Source: Epiperipatus broadwayi (taxonomy: Eukaryota > Onychophora > Udeonychophora > Euonychophora > Peripatidae). From it: DNA of 64,000 nucleotides. Made by a program: the position numbers and the translations under genes. This document shows positions 43,662 through 56,500 of this stretch, in pieces. Below the pieces are notes generated by a model that was given only the letters and a program-made list of their open reading frames with translations, made no database searches and had not been told where the DNA came from. The first letter of the stretch is position 1. Each line of letters starts with the position of its first letter. The stretch is taken from positions 5,408,036 through 5,472,035 of the forward strand of contig JAQFVV010006231.1 of the NCBI GenBank assembly GCA_028023455.1. Reading direction: 5' to 3'.

Positions 43662-46600
43662 TAAACACTTCTTTGACACCTTACTTTTTTAAAAAACTTC
43701 AGTTTAATTTCAAAGTATAATTGTATTTAAACTTTTATTTTCTTTGCTTAAAGTATATTAGCTTCATTTAAAATTATCTAGACATAACATCTGAATTTAA
43801 ACTTCAAGGACAAGAATCTTCATTTCAGCCAGCTTTCTAGGTAAAATTAGTTAATAATTATTATTATATTTAAACTTGGAATAATTAAACTTTGTGCACT
43901 AGGTAAGTTTGAAAGTCATTACTATTACTACTATAATAACATACAGCCTGATATTAATTTGAACATCTATTTCATATTTAAGTTTGCTATAAGATATTTG
44001 AAACTTTTAGCAGCAAAACCAATAATGTTGTTAAAACTGTTAAACAACTTTATCATATATTTTTCTAAAATAATCATTTCAGATAGAACATTATTTGAAA
44101 TTAATTTACCTTGTGTAAAGAACATTGAATTTCATATAATAATAAAAAGTTGACCTTATTATGATGAATATATTACCAGTCATCTATAAAATCATTCTCA
44201 TATCTACTAGAAGAAAATATTTAACTTCATTAATAATGTAGTGTTAAATAAACAATTAATTGTGCTGTTATTTTAATAAAAGACATTATTTTTTATATAA
44301 CAGTATAAAAGAACTCTCATTTATTATGATTACTTTCATCTTAGAGGGAATAAATTATTTCTTGGATTAGCATAAAACAGTTATATTAAAAAAAATGTTT
44401 AATAAATATTTTTAAAAAGTACTTATTTTATAAATGGGAATATAAATATACCTAAAAGTAATATTATGTTTTAAAATTAATTTCAATAAACTTTATCTGC
44501 TATATTATTAATTTTATAAAAACCTTCACACTTATTCTTTCTCTCTTGGTGTTGCTATGGAAACCACCACTGTCATTTTAAGAGTAACATTTTAAAAGTA
44601 TTTCTCCTGCTGAATACTCTTGATAATTTTATAATGTGATATTTGAAAGAAGTATTTTTTCAGCAGAATACTTTAAAGGATTTAAATTAAGTGTGAAAAA
44701 TATTGTATTGCATTGTAATAAATATTTGCTATTTGATCCATGGAAATCTAAATCTGCTCAATGAAGGACCATACTTATAATTTGATAATATAATTTATCG
44801 AATTTTAGTTATGGATAACTGTGAAGCTTCTATATTCTGTATTTGAATTAAATGATATTTGTGCTTAATGTCTTTGCTGTCCACAAAACTTTGTTGCTGA
44901 ATAGGCTGTTCATGTTCCCATTTAATGCTTAAATGGTAGAAGAACCCAAGAAACAGAAAGACTTTACCTTTATTTTATTTATTTTAAAAGAGCAAAAGAT
45001 TCATATTTTATTTATGTGTATAATTTTGCTTACAAAATTATTATTTTAAATGCATATTATTTTATAAATTTTATATGCTATTTCAATAATAATATTTTGG
45101 TTAAAGTTCTTAGGATATCAGTATATGATATTTGATTTTAAAAATAGTACGTTTTCTTTTTCATACAAATTATTTATTTATAAGAGATATATTATGCTGA
45201 TGCAGTACAAGCAGATGTATATTTCTATTATTTTTTTATTTCTCATTTATTGCTTAGTTTTAATCAAGCTATATTTAGCATTAATTATTATTTATCATCT
45301 TTCACATCAGTTAGTTACAATATTTTGCTGAGAGATTTCAACTTTAGTCTTTCTCTATTTAGGAATGCTTATTTTTGCCAGTATTGTAAGAGATTGAAGT
45401 GTGTGTCTCTTATTATTTAGCTAGTTTATTTCAAAAGAGATGGAGCATTAGTATCTCATATATTTTTTTTCCACTAGCTTACATATTTTGGAGATTTTAG
45501 CTTAGGCTCTCTATAGTTTAAGGTAACTTTATATAGTATTATTGTCCCTGTTGTGCATTCTCATTATTCCTTGACTAATGACAAAGTTCTAGATTATTTT
45601 ATTATTGCCATCCAAAGTAGATGCACTTATTTTGAGTTATGCTATCATATATTTACTTTGTCTTTTGTTTTAATAAGCTTGTTTGTTGTTGAAATGTATT
45701 TTGAAAAACGTGTAATATTTTATCATGATTTCCTCTGGCAATCATAGTTGTTTTTATCAAAGTATTGAAGAATGCCATCCTTATTCCTTTAGCATTCTTG
45801 GTTTATTTAGATGTGAATTACATATTGTTGATGTGGAGGTCCTGCATTTAAGCTTTGCTGAGTTAGGACATAAATATGATCAATAATTAAATTCCAAATT
45901 TTAAATTGTATTTTGACATAAATAGATAATATACATCTCTCTTATCACTCCTTCAACACTGGATTGGTAAGCTTGTATTTTAAGTGAGGTTAAATATTCA
46001 TAAAAGGGACACTATTCATGAAAAGCGTATTATTATTGTATGAATAATTTAATATGTGAGAACTTATTAGAATTTAAATTAATGGAAAGTTGTTTTTGAC
46101 CAACTAGATTATTTTTGCGTAACCAAACTTATTATTTTTCATAAAACCAGTTGTAACATAACCTTCTGACATAGTCTTTAAAAGAAAGCAATGTTTGTAG
46201 AAGCCATTGACTTTGTGGATCTAAAAGATAAGATAATTGTAACTTGTTCTTATTTGTATTTGTTTGATGTAAAATAAATATTTGTTTTTCTTATTAATAA
46301 ATTTCTTATAAAATCCACATCATCCACTCATTAACCAGAAATCTAAATAATTATAGGAGTATCATAAATTATTTTAAATGTTTTGTCATAAGAGTACTTG
46401 AACATTGAAACTGATAAGAATCACTTTATAGAGCTAAGAAAGATATATTTTGTTTGATAAAAAAATTTATAATTGCATATTATTATTATTTGAGATCACT
46501 TCAGCCAATTTAGTTTATTCATGAAAAGATCACTGCTTATTTATTCTAAAACTGTTTTGATAAATATAAAAGACCATATTTATTATTCTATAATAAATTT

Positions 46601-47365
46601 AAAATTAATTGAAGACTTAACTCAGATCTGGAAGATATTTAGGTAGATTTATTCTATGGTATTTAAAATGACTATACAATCTGAATGTCATCCTAGTTTA
46701 TTATTTAACTTATTCCAAATTAAAAGATCATGTTATATTTTATTTAAAATTAATAATAATTATTATTGTAATTGTGATAAGACATAGGATACCATTCTAT
46801 GTGGAATAGATCTGAAAAGTCAATGAAAATATATTTGATGAGTAAATAATCATATTTCTTTGAGATATCCTTATTTATTTATTTCATGAACCACATTATT
46901 TAAAATATATTTTGCTAATGAAGAAATTATTTTCAAAAGATGAATCTTTATGGCAAAGATTTAAGGTAATACTTTCAAATATTATAAAATTAAACATAAT
47001 ATTTATCTGATCATAGCAATAAGATACTTAAAAAATGCTTATGATGCTGATATGAAAGATAGTACTAGTAGTAGATATAAGAAAAAATATTTTAAAATGT
47101 AACTTCAATGGCATATGATTAAATAGTACTAGATGAGTTGAGACTTCTCTCTTAAGTTACTGATAATATTGCTTTATATTTTAATAATATGTATTGTATT
47201 ACAGCTTACTCCCTGTATCTCTTCTTACTGTGGCATATGGCATTTTTTCTGATCCCACTGAGCTTGTTCAATGACATTTAATTTTTTTATTATTAACCAC
47301 AATTTATTAGATTACAATTTTTACTGATTTGCTTGATTCTTTTATTATTTAAAGGTTACAAATTT

Positions 47366-47383
47366 TGGTGTCCAACTAAAGAC
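47366..47383 (+). other. Candidate primer binding site
   Basis: TGGTGTCCAAC starts 5 nt after the left direct repeat ends. It differs from the common tRNA-Lys primer-site start TGGCGCCCAAC only by two C-to-T transitions; the remaining 7 bases match poorly. Location and start TGG fit an LTR-element primer site. Chance match cannot be excluded. Confidence 0.4.
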
Positions 47384-47950
47384 TGGTTTTCAGTTAGGTG
47401 CAATTTCTCAACTAAGATGGCAATTGATTAGGTATAATGGCTCAACCATTGATTAGGTAAAATTCTAAACTAGGTATATGGGCATAAATTGTTATAATAG
47501 TTAATTAGTATTTTGATATATTTGGTAAATTGGTTAGTAGTTGTATGCATAAGATATCTTATTGTTATGCTGTTGCTGCATTGATCAGATTTTTTATACC
47601 TATTTGGTCAGTTTTGCAGTGACCCAATTATAATTTTACAATTTGTTTAATAAAAATCTTAATTTCTTGTTGTTACTTAATTATTTTCAATTATTTTATT
47701 AAGTATAATAAAATGACTTATAATCTTAATTAATATTTATTCAAATTATATAATAATAAAATTTAAAGTATTGTATAAAGATTTCTGAGAATGATGTGAG
47801 ATTATATTGGGGAGAAATATATTTATTATTTAGAATATTTTAAAAGTAGCTAATTTGTGAAGTTACTGTTGTGTGAATTTTAAATGTATTGATAGTAGAT
47901 GTTTGGATTTTTGTGCTTAGATAAATTATTAGTGATATACAATTTATAAA
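47384..47950. other. AT-rich leader region between the repeat and the decayed frame
   Basis: No feature beyond short direct repeats (AACTAAAGACTGG, AACTAAGATGGCAATTGATTAGG). Confidence 0.35.
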
Positions 47951-49090
47951 ATATAAGTGATTTAGGAGATAACAATGATTTAGGTGGAATGCAGGAAATA
48001 TTGTCTCTTGATACCCAGAATACTGTTTGGGAACAAGATCAGATTATATTGTCTTCCAACCCTCAATAGGAGGAACCCAAGTTGGGTCATTCCGTAATTT
48101 TCAAGAGTATAAGCTTCAAACATTGTTGGATTGAATGAAAGAGTCTCAAGAGAAAACTCAAGAATCTCTTAATAAGCTTATTTATTAATTTACGAAAAGA
48201 GATGATAGAATCTTTTAAACTCACAAAAAGAGAATAAAGAATCTTTAGAAAAAGGTATAGAAGGTATTAAAATGTGTCGAAAGTCTTCAAAATTCCAGTT
48301 ACTAAAATAAAAGAATCTCAGAAGCAGTTAATTCAATTAGAAACATTACAAGTGAATAAAGCATTAGAAGTGGTACAATTCCAGACTGAGATTAAAACAA
48401 TCCCAGAAAATAATTTAGCTATTCAAAAGAATCCATCATAGAATCTTTAACTTGTAGAGATAAAAGACTCTCAAGAAAAGGAAACAGAACCTCCAATTGA
48501 AACAAGAATACCCTTAGAAAGTAATTTATTGAAATCAGAAGAGTTAAAAGAGCATCAGTCAAAAGAATTAGAAATAATTGAAGAGAGTAAAATATTAGAT
48601 GTAAATCATCCCATAGAGTGCAGAAATTTTTCAGAGAATATGATGGATCTGGAAGAGCAGTCAGCAAGTCATTCAGAAAACAAAAGAGTCATCAGATAAT
48701 AAAATATTGCTTTTGAATAAAGTTGAAAATGATACTGTAAATATTGAAAATCATTATTATAAATTAGTAAAGAATAAAAAGTATATTTCTCAATATAAGA
48801 CAAATTTAAAATATATAAAAAAAGTTATATTCTACTCGTAAATGGGAATTGAATGATGAGTTTAATTATTTAAAGGCTAGAATTAAAAATTCTAATGTTT
48901 AAATAACTCAGTATGAAGATTATATTAAATCTAAAAATTTTTGTATTAGGATGCAGTCTTGTTTATTTAAGGATCATGCTATTCCAGAAATAAAACCTAA
49001 ATTCAAGAAGTTAGTCTATAGCCATAATGAGTCGGATAAAAAGATAATCCAATATCCAATGAATGTTCAAAGTAAATATTGCCAGTTTAA
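47950..49090 (+). pseudogene. Decayed Lys/Glu/Gln-rich reading frame, unidentified
   Basis: On the plus strand a coding-like segment begins SDLGDNNDLGGMQEILSLDT (from about 47952) and continues, across several stops and frameshifts, with KESQEKTQES, KESQKQLIQLETLQV (48325), IKDSQEKETEPPIET (48450-48510) and LKSEELKEHQSKELEIIEES (48530-48590). Codon composition differs clearly from flanking DNA, and the SQEK motif recurs. Coiled-coil-like heptads are plausible. Lying between the large repeats, it is in the position of a gag gene, but no Gag, protease or polymerase motif was found and I cannot name it. Confidence 0.5.
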
Positions 49091-49700
49091 TTCATTTAAT
49101 GTTGATAGAGATTTATTAATTAATAAAAAGATAAAATGCAAAATGAAAGCCCTTTCAAATAAATTTATTGTATTTATTCAATGTCAAATTAATAAGAAAT
49201 TGTCAACAAATGCGAAAAAAAATTGTAAGCTGAAATCAATGTAGAAGAAGTCTATTTTGTTTGATTCATTTAATATTAATAGAAAATTATTGATAAGTAG
49301 AAATAAGTCAATGTAAAATGAAAATTCTTTCAAAGAAATAGAGTTTATTTAATTTAGCTAATGTTGATAGAAAATTATCAATTATTGGAAGGATTATTTA
49401 TAAAATGAAGCTCATTTCTAAAAAGTTTATTTTATTTGATTTCCTTGATATTGATTAAAAGTTCTTAGAAGATAGAAAAATAAAGTGCAAAGTGAAAATT
49501 ATTTTTTTAAAAAAAGTATTTCTTATTTAACTGATTTGATTATAGTAAGATAGTGTTATTTGATGTAAAAATTCTAAGTGTAAAATGAAGACAGTTTTCT
49601 TTATGCAACATCTCCTCTGAATCATATTTTGCTATCAAAATATGAATAAACTCTAAGATTAAATGTAAGATGAGAGCAGCACTTTTTAAACAGTATATGA
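49083..49700 (+). repeat. Seven-unit, about 90-bp protein-coding tandem repeat (KCKMK motif), decayed
   Basis: Units recur at about 49131, 49224, 49305, 49398, 49486, 49580 and 49663 (81-94 bp apart). The motif reads IKCKMKALSNKF, NCKLKSM, QCKMKILSK across a shift, IIYKMKLISKKF, IKCKVKIIF, SKCKMKTVFF and IKCKMRAALFK. An upstream part of the unit, FNSFNVDRDLLINKK, recurs as FDSFNINRKLLIS and ANVDRKLS. The first two units are open (49083-49244); later ones hold stops and frameshifts. The repeat is at the amino-acid level, so it was once translated. Function unknown. Confidence 0.65.
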
Positions 49701-49965
49701 TTAGTAGTTTAATTTAGAGATAATAGTGCAATGTATTTACAATGCACAACCCAAAACTTATCCCCATGAGGAAGGATAAATAATTTAAAAATTTCTTGTA
49801 TCCGATGTATAATTAACCAGAATATGAATTGAAATTAATGGTACTCATTAAAGTGATGATAATGTTGAAGTTTTTTAATGGTGCTATTTTAAAAGATTTG
49901 TTATACTTTGATAATTAATGTTGATAATGCTTACATTTTTTCCCCCTATAAGCACAATGGAATTA
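49701..49965. other. AT-rich spacer before the right repeat
   Basis: No polypurine tract of typical quality precedes the right repeat; the last 16 bases (AAGCACAATGGAATTA with neighbours) are only moderately purine-rich. Confidence 0.35.
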
Positions 49966-50923
49966 TGACTTTTAGCTTTTTCCTGAAGTTAAATGTTAGG
50001 GCATGTCTTATGCCAAAATATCTTAAATTTTTTTTATTTTATTTAAATTTTATAGTAAATAGATTTTGTCAGTGCCTTATAATGCTATGATTTTTAATAT
50101 GAAAAATTACTATATTAGCATACTTGCAAATTTTATAGCTATAAAATAATTTTGATATCTTAACTTATAATATTTTAGTCTTTTAAATACCCAAAGTATT
50201 TAAAATTTTAATAACTGATAAAATGATAGATAATGTATTTTAATATTTAGTAGTATTGATTTAGTCATAATTTAACTATTAAACTATTTTAGAAAGCTGA
50301 CTTAAGCTTAAAAATCAAGTTTAAACCCTATATTTAAGTGTGCTAACAACTAAATTAAATTCATAATGCATTAATCTAACATTAGTTTTAACACAAAATA
50401 TTATAATTAAGTATTTTAAATTTATTTACTTACAAGCAGTTTAATAAAGTCAATAATAATTAAAGGTAGGATTTTTAAATAATAGACAAATGAATGCCTG
50501 AATGAATGAAAAAATGTAAGTTTAATTTTAATATTTATTTAATTTAAAGTAGTTATTAAATATCTAATTTTAAGAGACAATATAAAAGTATTCTGAGAAA
50601 CTTGTCTAGGATAAAATTAATAATAAATGAATGTGTTAAACATTATGAATAATATCTATTTTTAAAACTATTTAAATTTCATTTGTATAATACTTTGTTT
50701 TATTCTAATATTTAAGTTTTAAACAATTATTGAGATAACAAATAATTTTAATTTTATTTGTCTAGACATAATAATTGATTTGTTTTAAAAATTGAATACT
50801 AATTAAATTTTTGGTTAGGAAACCTTTATTAGTTTCACTAGAACAAAGATTCAAACCAATAAAGGGAAAGGGGCATAGATTTAAACATCAATAACCAGTT
50901 TTAAGTAGTCACCTGACCACTGG

Positions 50924-50962
50924 TATAAATAGATGGAATTGATACCTCCACTTTGTTCACTC
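50924..50962 (+). promoter_or_regulatory. TATA box and initiator, right copy
   Basis: TATAAATAG at 50924-50932 and TTCACTC with candidate start A at 50959 (35 bp from the TATA start), with the GGAAAGGGGCATAG block upstream, as in the left copy. Confidence 0.55.
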
Positions 50963-51104
50963 TAAACATTTCTTCAACAACTTATTTTTGTAGTCATTTT
51001 TTTATAAAAAAAAACTTCAATTTAATTTAAAATTATAATTTTATTTAAACTTTTATTTTCTTAGTTTAAAGTATGTTAGAATAAATTAAAATTATCTAGG
51101 CACA

Positions 51105-51158
51105 ATGGCTGATTTTAAGCTTCAAGGACAAAAATTTTCACTTCAACTAGCATTATTG
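51105..51158 (+). CDS. Candidate 18-codon first exon or leader peptide
   Basis: CACAATGG gives a good start context. The frame reads MADFKLQGQKFSLQLALL and meets GTAAAA, a possible splice donor, at 51159. It lies about 145 bp downstream of the TATA-initiator. In the left copy the corresponding codons (FKLQGQ kept) lack the ATG and end in TAG before the same GTAAAATTAG. A further AGGTAAGT donor-like site follows in both copies. Evidence is only positional; it may be non-coding. Confidence 0.25.
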
Positions 51159-54100
51159 GTAAAATTAGTTAATAATTATTATTATGTTTAAACTTGGAAT
51201 AATTAAACTTTGTGCACTAGGTAAGTTTGAAAGCATTATTATTGTTATTATAATAATATAGACTGATATTAATTTTAATGTTTATTTCATATTTATGTTT
51301 GCTATATGATATTTGAAACTTTTAGCAGCAAAAACAATAATGTTAAAAGTATTAAATAACTATCATATATTTTTCTAAAATAATAATTTCAGATAGAACA
51401 TTATTTGAAATTAATTTACCATGTATAAAGAATTTTGAATTTCATATAATAAAGCAATTTAACTTTATTATGATGAATATATTACCAGTTGTCTATAAAA
51501 TCATTCTCATATCTACTAGAAGAAAATATTTGACTTCATTAATAATATAGTGTTAAATAAATATTTAATTGTGCTGCTATTTTAATAAAATATATTTACT
51601 ATTCAACAGTATAAACAAATTTTTTTTTATCATGACTACTTCCACTGCAGACAAAATAAATCTATTCCTTGGATCAGGAAGTAAAATAATGGACATATTA
51701 AAAAATGTTTAATAAATATTCTGAAATATTTTAAGAAAGTACTTTCTTTATAAAAGGAAATATAAATATTCCTAAAAATAATATTATGTTTTAAAATGAA
51801 TTTCAGTAAACTTTGCCTGCTATATTATTAATTTTATTAAGACCTGAACTTTTACTCTCTCTCTCCTTTGGGTGCTGTTGTTTAAAGAGTGTAACATTTT
51901 AAAGGTATTTTTCATGCTGAATACTTTAAAGGATTAAAATTGAAATGCTTAAATTAAATGTGAAAAATATTGTATTGCATCTTAATAAATATTTATGTCA
52001 ATTAATTCATAAAAATCTGTTCAATGAATGACTATACTTATAAATTGATAGTATAATTTATTGAATTTTTTTTATGAATAACTGTGTTTTTATGTTTTAT
52101 ATTTTAATTAAGTGATATTTGTGCATAATATCTTTGCTCTCCACAAAACTGTGTTGTTGAATAGACTGTTCTTGTTTAATGGTTAAGTGGTAAATGAACA
52201 GAAGAAACAGACTTTGTTTTATTTATTTTAAAAGAGTAAAAGATTTATATTTTACTTATGTTTATAATTTTGCTGACAAGGTTATTAAAATGCCTATTAT
52301 TTTATGAATTTTATATGCTATTTTAGTAATAACATTTTGGTTAAAGCCCTTAGAATATCAGTGTATGATGTTTGCACATTTTGAAAATAATATGTTTTCT
52401 CTTTCATAAGAATCATTTATAAGAGGTATATTATTATGCTGGTGCAGTATAAGCAGATGTATAATCTTATTATTTATTTTATTGCTTATTTATTGCCTAG
52501 TTCTAATAAAGCTATATTTAGCATTAATCATTATTTATTGTCTTTCACATCTGTTAGTTATAGTATTTTGCTTAGAAATCGCAACTTAATTTTTTCTCTC
52601 TATTTAGGAATGCTTATTTTTGCCAATATTTTAAGAGATTGTAGCATGTGTGATGCTTATTATTTTGCTACTTTATTTCAAAAGAGATTGTAGTATTATC
52701 TCTCTCTATTTTGTCTCACTAGCATACATATTTTAGAGATTGTGATTTAGTTCTATCTAATTTAAGGCAACCTTATTTAGTATTATTATTTGTGTATTTT
52801 CATTATTCCTTGACTACTGACAAAGTCCTAGATCATTTTCTTATTGCCATCAAAAAGTAAATGCACTTATTTTGAGTTATTCTGGCATACAATTATTTTG
52901 CTTTTTGTTTTAGTAATCTTGTTTGTTGTTGAAATGTATTTTGAAAAGCATGTGAACTATTTTACCATATATTTTCCTGGCAATTGTTGATTTTATTAAG
53001 ATATTGAGGAATGCCACCATTACTTCTTTTAGCATTCTTGGTTTATTGAAATGTGAATTATATATTGTTGACATGAAGGTCCTGCATTTAAGCTTTGCTG
53101 AGTTAGGACATAGATATGATAAATAATTAATATCAAAATTTTAAATTGTATTTTAGGCATAAATAGACAATATGCATCTCTTTTATCACTCCTTTATTGC
53201 TGGATTGGTAAGCTTGTATTTTAAGTATAATGTTAAATATTATTTATGAAAAGGATATTATCATTATATGAATGATTTAATATTTAAAAACTTATTAGAA
53301 TTTAAATTAACAGAAAGTTTGTTTTGACCAACTAGATTATTTTTGCTTAACCAAATTTATTATTTTTCATAAAACTAGTTGTAACTTAATCTTCTGACAT
53401 AGTATTTAAAAGAAAGCAATGTTTGCAGAAACCATTGGCTTTGTGAATCTAAAAGATATATTTGTGACTAGTTATTATTTATATTGGTTTGCTGTAAAAT
53501 AAATATTTGTTTTTCTTATTAATAAATTTCTTATAGTCATTTATCCACATCATCCACTCATTAACAAGAAATTTAAATAGTTATAGGAATATTATAAATC
53601 ATTTTTTTAAGTGTTTTGTCATAAGAGTACATGAACAGTGAAATTGATGAGTCTCTTTATAGAATTGTATTTTAAGTATCATAATTATATTTAAGATGTA
53701 TTTTGCTTAATAAAAAATTTATAACTGCATATTATTATTATTATTTGAGATTACTTCAGCCAATTTAATTTATTCGTGAAAAGATTTTTTAAAACTGTTT
53801 TTATAAAATGAAATACCATAGATCTGGAAGATATTTAGGTAGGTTTATTCTATGATGCTTATAAGAATGGCTATAAAATTTCTTATCCATTTTTGACATC
53901 TGACTGTCATCCTAGATTATTATTTAACTTATTCGAAATTAAGAGATCATGTTATATTTTATTTAAAATTAATATATTTAAAATTAATAATAATAATTAT
54001 TATTATTGTAATTGTGATAAGATATAAACTTAGGGATAAGTGTATGTTATCTTACTTGATTAGCTAGGATATCATTCTATGTGGAATAGATCTGAAGAGT

Positions 54101-54658
54101 CAAAGAAAATATATTTGATAACTAATTAATCATATTTCTCTGAGATACCATTATTTGTTTTATGAACCACATTATTTAAAAATTATTTTGCTAATGAAGA
54201 AATTATTTTCAAAAGATACATTTTTGCGGCAAAGATTTAAGATAATACTTTCAAATATTATAAAATTAAATATAATATTTATTTGATCATAGCAATAAGC
54301 TACATAAAGTTGTTTATGATGCTGATAAGAAAGATGATAGTAGTAGTAGATGTTGTAAGAGAAAGTATTATTAAATGTAACCTCAATGGCATATGTTTGC
54401 AATACCGAGAGTTTTTTAATTGTACTAGAGTGAGTTGAGACTTTTTCTCTTCTTAAAGTTATTGATAATATTACTTTATATTTTAATGATATGTATTGTA
54501 ATAGCTTACTGGCTGCTTCTCTTTTTAATGTGACATATAGCATTTTTCCTGCTCATTGAGCTTGTTTAATGACATTTTATTTTTTTATTATTAACCGCAA
54601 GTTCTAGGTTACAATTTTACCAATTTGCTTGATTTTCTTTTAATTTTTAAAAGTTACA

Positions 54659-55071
54659 GTACTTGTATTTAAAATATAATTAAAATTTAAATAATAAATT
54701 TATGACAATTATAAACCCCAAAGCAAGGAAAAAGAGAGTACATTTATTGTCAGAAATAAAAAATTGTAGGATTCTGCAAAATAAGGTAAATGAGTTTATG
54801 GAAAGAAATAAAGTGTGAGAATCTGTTTTGAATGTATCAATAGATGTAGTGGGGCAGGCATTATTTTATGTACAAGAATTAAAAGATAGTCCCATATGTA
54901 ACCCTATTGCTTAAAAGTGTTTTCAAGAAATTAAATGATACTTAAAGTTTATACATTAGTGGTATAAAGTAAAGATAAAAATCCATAAAGTAAAAAACTA
55001 ATATAAAATTACTGTTTAATAGTAATGAGAGATTGAAGAGCTGTATAAAATTGATGTTTTGATAAAGAAAA
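54659..55071. other. AT-rich sequence without recognisable gene
   Basis: A short purine-rich stretch near 54720-54830 has no identifiable product. Confidence 0.4.
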
Positions 55072-55077
55072 CAAGCA

Positions 55078-55119
55078 TGTTCCATCTGCAAAGACTGCAA
55101 CCACCTCAATTGGGACTGC
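55078..55119 (+). pseudogene. ORF1 CCHC zinc knuckle of LINE family D
   Basis: The frame reads CSICKDCNHLNWDC, an exact CX2CX4HX4C zinc knuckle. The surrounding ORF1 (to about 55700) is Ser/Pro/Thr-rich and interrupted. In LINEs such knuckles in ORF1 bind the element RNA. Confidence 0.75.
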
Positions 55120-55849
55120 CCTCTAAAGAGATGCAACTCACTGAAAAAAAGGGTCTAAACCACATCTGTGCTCCGTGCAGCTCCAACACACATGAGCTTC
55201 CTCCCTCAGCTAATTGCTCACCTCTGTCTGATGCTATCTCAACTTTTCAGTATTCAGCCACCGTCATACCTTCCAATAAGATTCCAGGCCTCCTGGGCCA
55301 CATAATTTCAAGTTCACTCACAGCCCACCACTCTCTGTTACAGCTGTGCCACAGGACCTCCCTCCTTGATGGACACACACACTAATTCAAACTCAGAAAT
55401 TCTGCCTGAGTCTACTAACTCTGGCCCTTCCAACACAAGCACCCTAACCCATCAGATAGTGACACCAACCCTGATGGGCAGAATCACATCATTGACCTTC
55501 CCAATGAAACCATAATGGAACCTTTTCTCGAATTCAGGGCAAGTCGCAGACACAGAATGTACGAGAAAAAAAAGAGTGCCAGCAGCAGTGAATGCTCTGG
55601 TTTCAACCCAGGCCTCATCAGCTTCCTCCCTTCACTCTTTCACCATCCCCTGTTGAAACTTTCTTAGACAGTGGTTCATCAAGTGACATTAAGAAGGAAT
55701 TGTATAATTCTGACAGGAGATGAAAGAACCATATACCTCACCTTTCCCCCTGCCCAGTACATCTTCTCACACCATAAAATCTCTGCTTTTCTCCTGTTTC
55801 TCCATGCCTTATGTCCATCTTAAAGTCACCATATGCTTATCTCTGTTGT

Positions 55850-56500
55850 TCGTTTAAACATTTGGGGCCTAAATTCCATCCACAGGCTTCTCACTCTCAA
55901 ATGCTGGTTTGAACTCCTCTCCCAATAACCTCTTCCTTGCTGAAGCTAAACTCTCCTCTCACTTTAACCACAGGATTTACTCCACTTTGTCAATCTTTGG
56001 TTTATTCAACTATTTGATGTCAGCTGGAAGAGTAGCCATCCTCATTAATAAATGTGCCCACCCCCATCTTTTTCATTCTACATCTTGATGCTCACTTTAT
56101 TATCTTAGAGGTGAAATTTGGGTGCTTCACAAGTTTTATGATTTAATTATATTATTTATATCTGCCCTTCAATGACACCCTCATTGAATCTATTATTCAT
56201 TGAATCAACTACATCACAGTTGCTGCCTCCCTTCTCATTATTCTTCTGGGTGACTTCAACATGGGATACCAGTCCTTTACATACAAATATCTACATCTCT
56301 TCTCCAGGGGCTTAATGTGTGGTTTGGGCTTTTTCCCAGACCACACCTACTCTTTCTACACCCATAAGCATCAGACCCTCATTGATTTAACATTCTACTC
56401 TCCTGATCATTTCATGATTGAATCGGCCCAACTTCACACCATACCTTTTTCGGATCATAAAGCACTACATCTTTCCTTGGACATTGACTTCAGCCCTCCA
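55850..56500 (+). pseudogene. APE-type endonuclease of LINE family D
   Basis: RLNIWGLNS (about 55854) is the N-terminal block of the domain, LLGDFNMGYQ (about 56248-56277) the GDFN catalytic block, and LIDLTFYSPDHF followed by SDHKALHLSL (56380-56480) the terminal block with the SDH catalytic His. The last part is in an open frame from 56261 to 56827. The first part is broken by stops. Confidence 0.82.

Larger units (their letters stand above)
41992..47360 (+). repeat. Large direct repeat, left copy (candidate 5' LTR)
   Basis: Sequence from TGACTTTAG (41992) to GGTTACA (47360) recurs at 49966-54658 with frequent substitutions and small indels but the same order throughout. Outside these limits the two copies stop matching at once. 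The copy begins TG and ends CA. It is interrupted by a 726-bp fold-back element absent from the other copy; without that and its target duplication it is about 4.63 kb. Open frames inside (for example 45125-45331) are not conserved in frame between copies, so the repeat looks non-coding. It may be a giant LTR or one arm of a dispersed duplication. Confidence 0.85.
49966..54658 (+). repeat. Large direct repeat, right copy (candidate 3' LTR)
   Basis: From TGACTTTTAG (49966) to AGTTACA (54658) it matches the left copy in order, about 4.69 kb. It lacks the fold-back insert and retains the empty site near 50653. The 5 bp left of the left copy (TATTA) and right of this copy (GTACT) differ, so no target duplication supports LTR status. 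It holds the same TATA-initiator pair and a short ATG-started segment. Confidence 0.85.

Noticed and set aside
45125-52693. Membrane-like open frames at 45125-45331 and 52436-52693 in the two large repeats looked like homologous genes.
   Set aside because: They correspond by position, but indels between the copies are not multiples of three and the frames diverge, so they are AT-rich shadows of a non-coding repeat.
54172-54543. A 123-codon minus-strand frame in the right large repeat.
   Set aside because: Low-complexity AT-rich translation, not conserved in the left copy, no motif.
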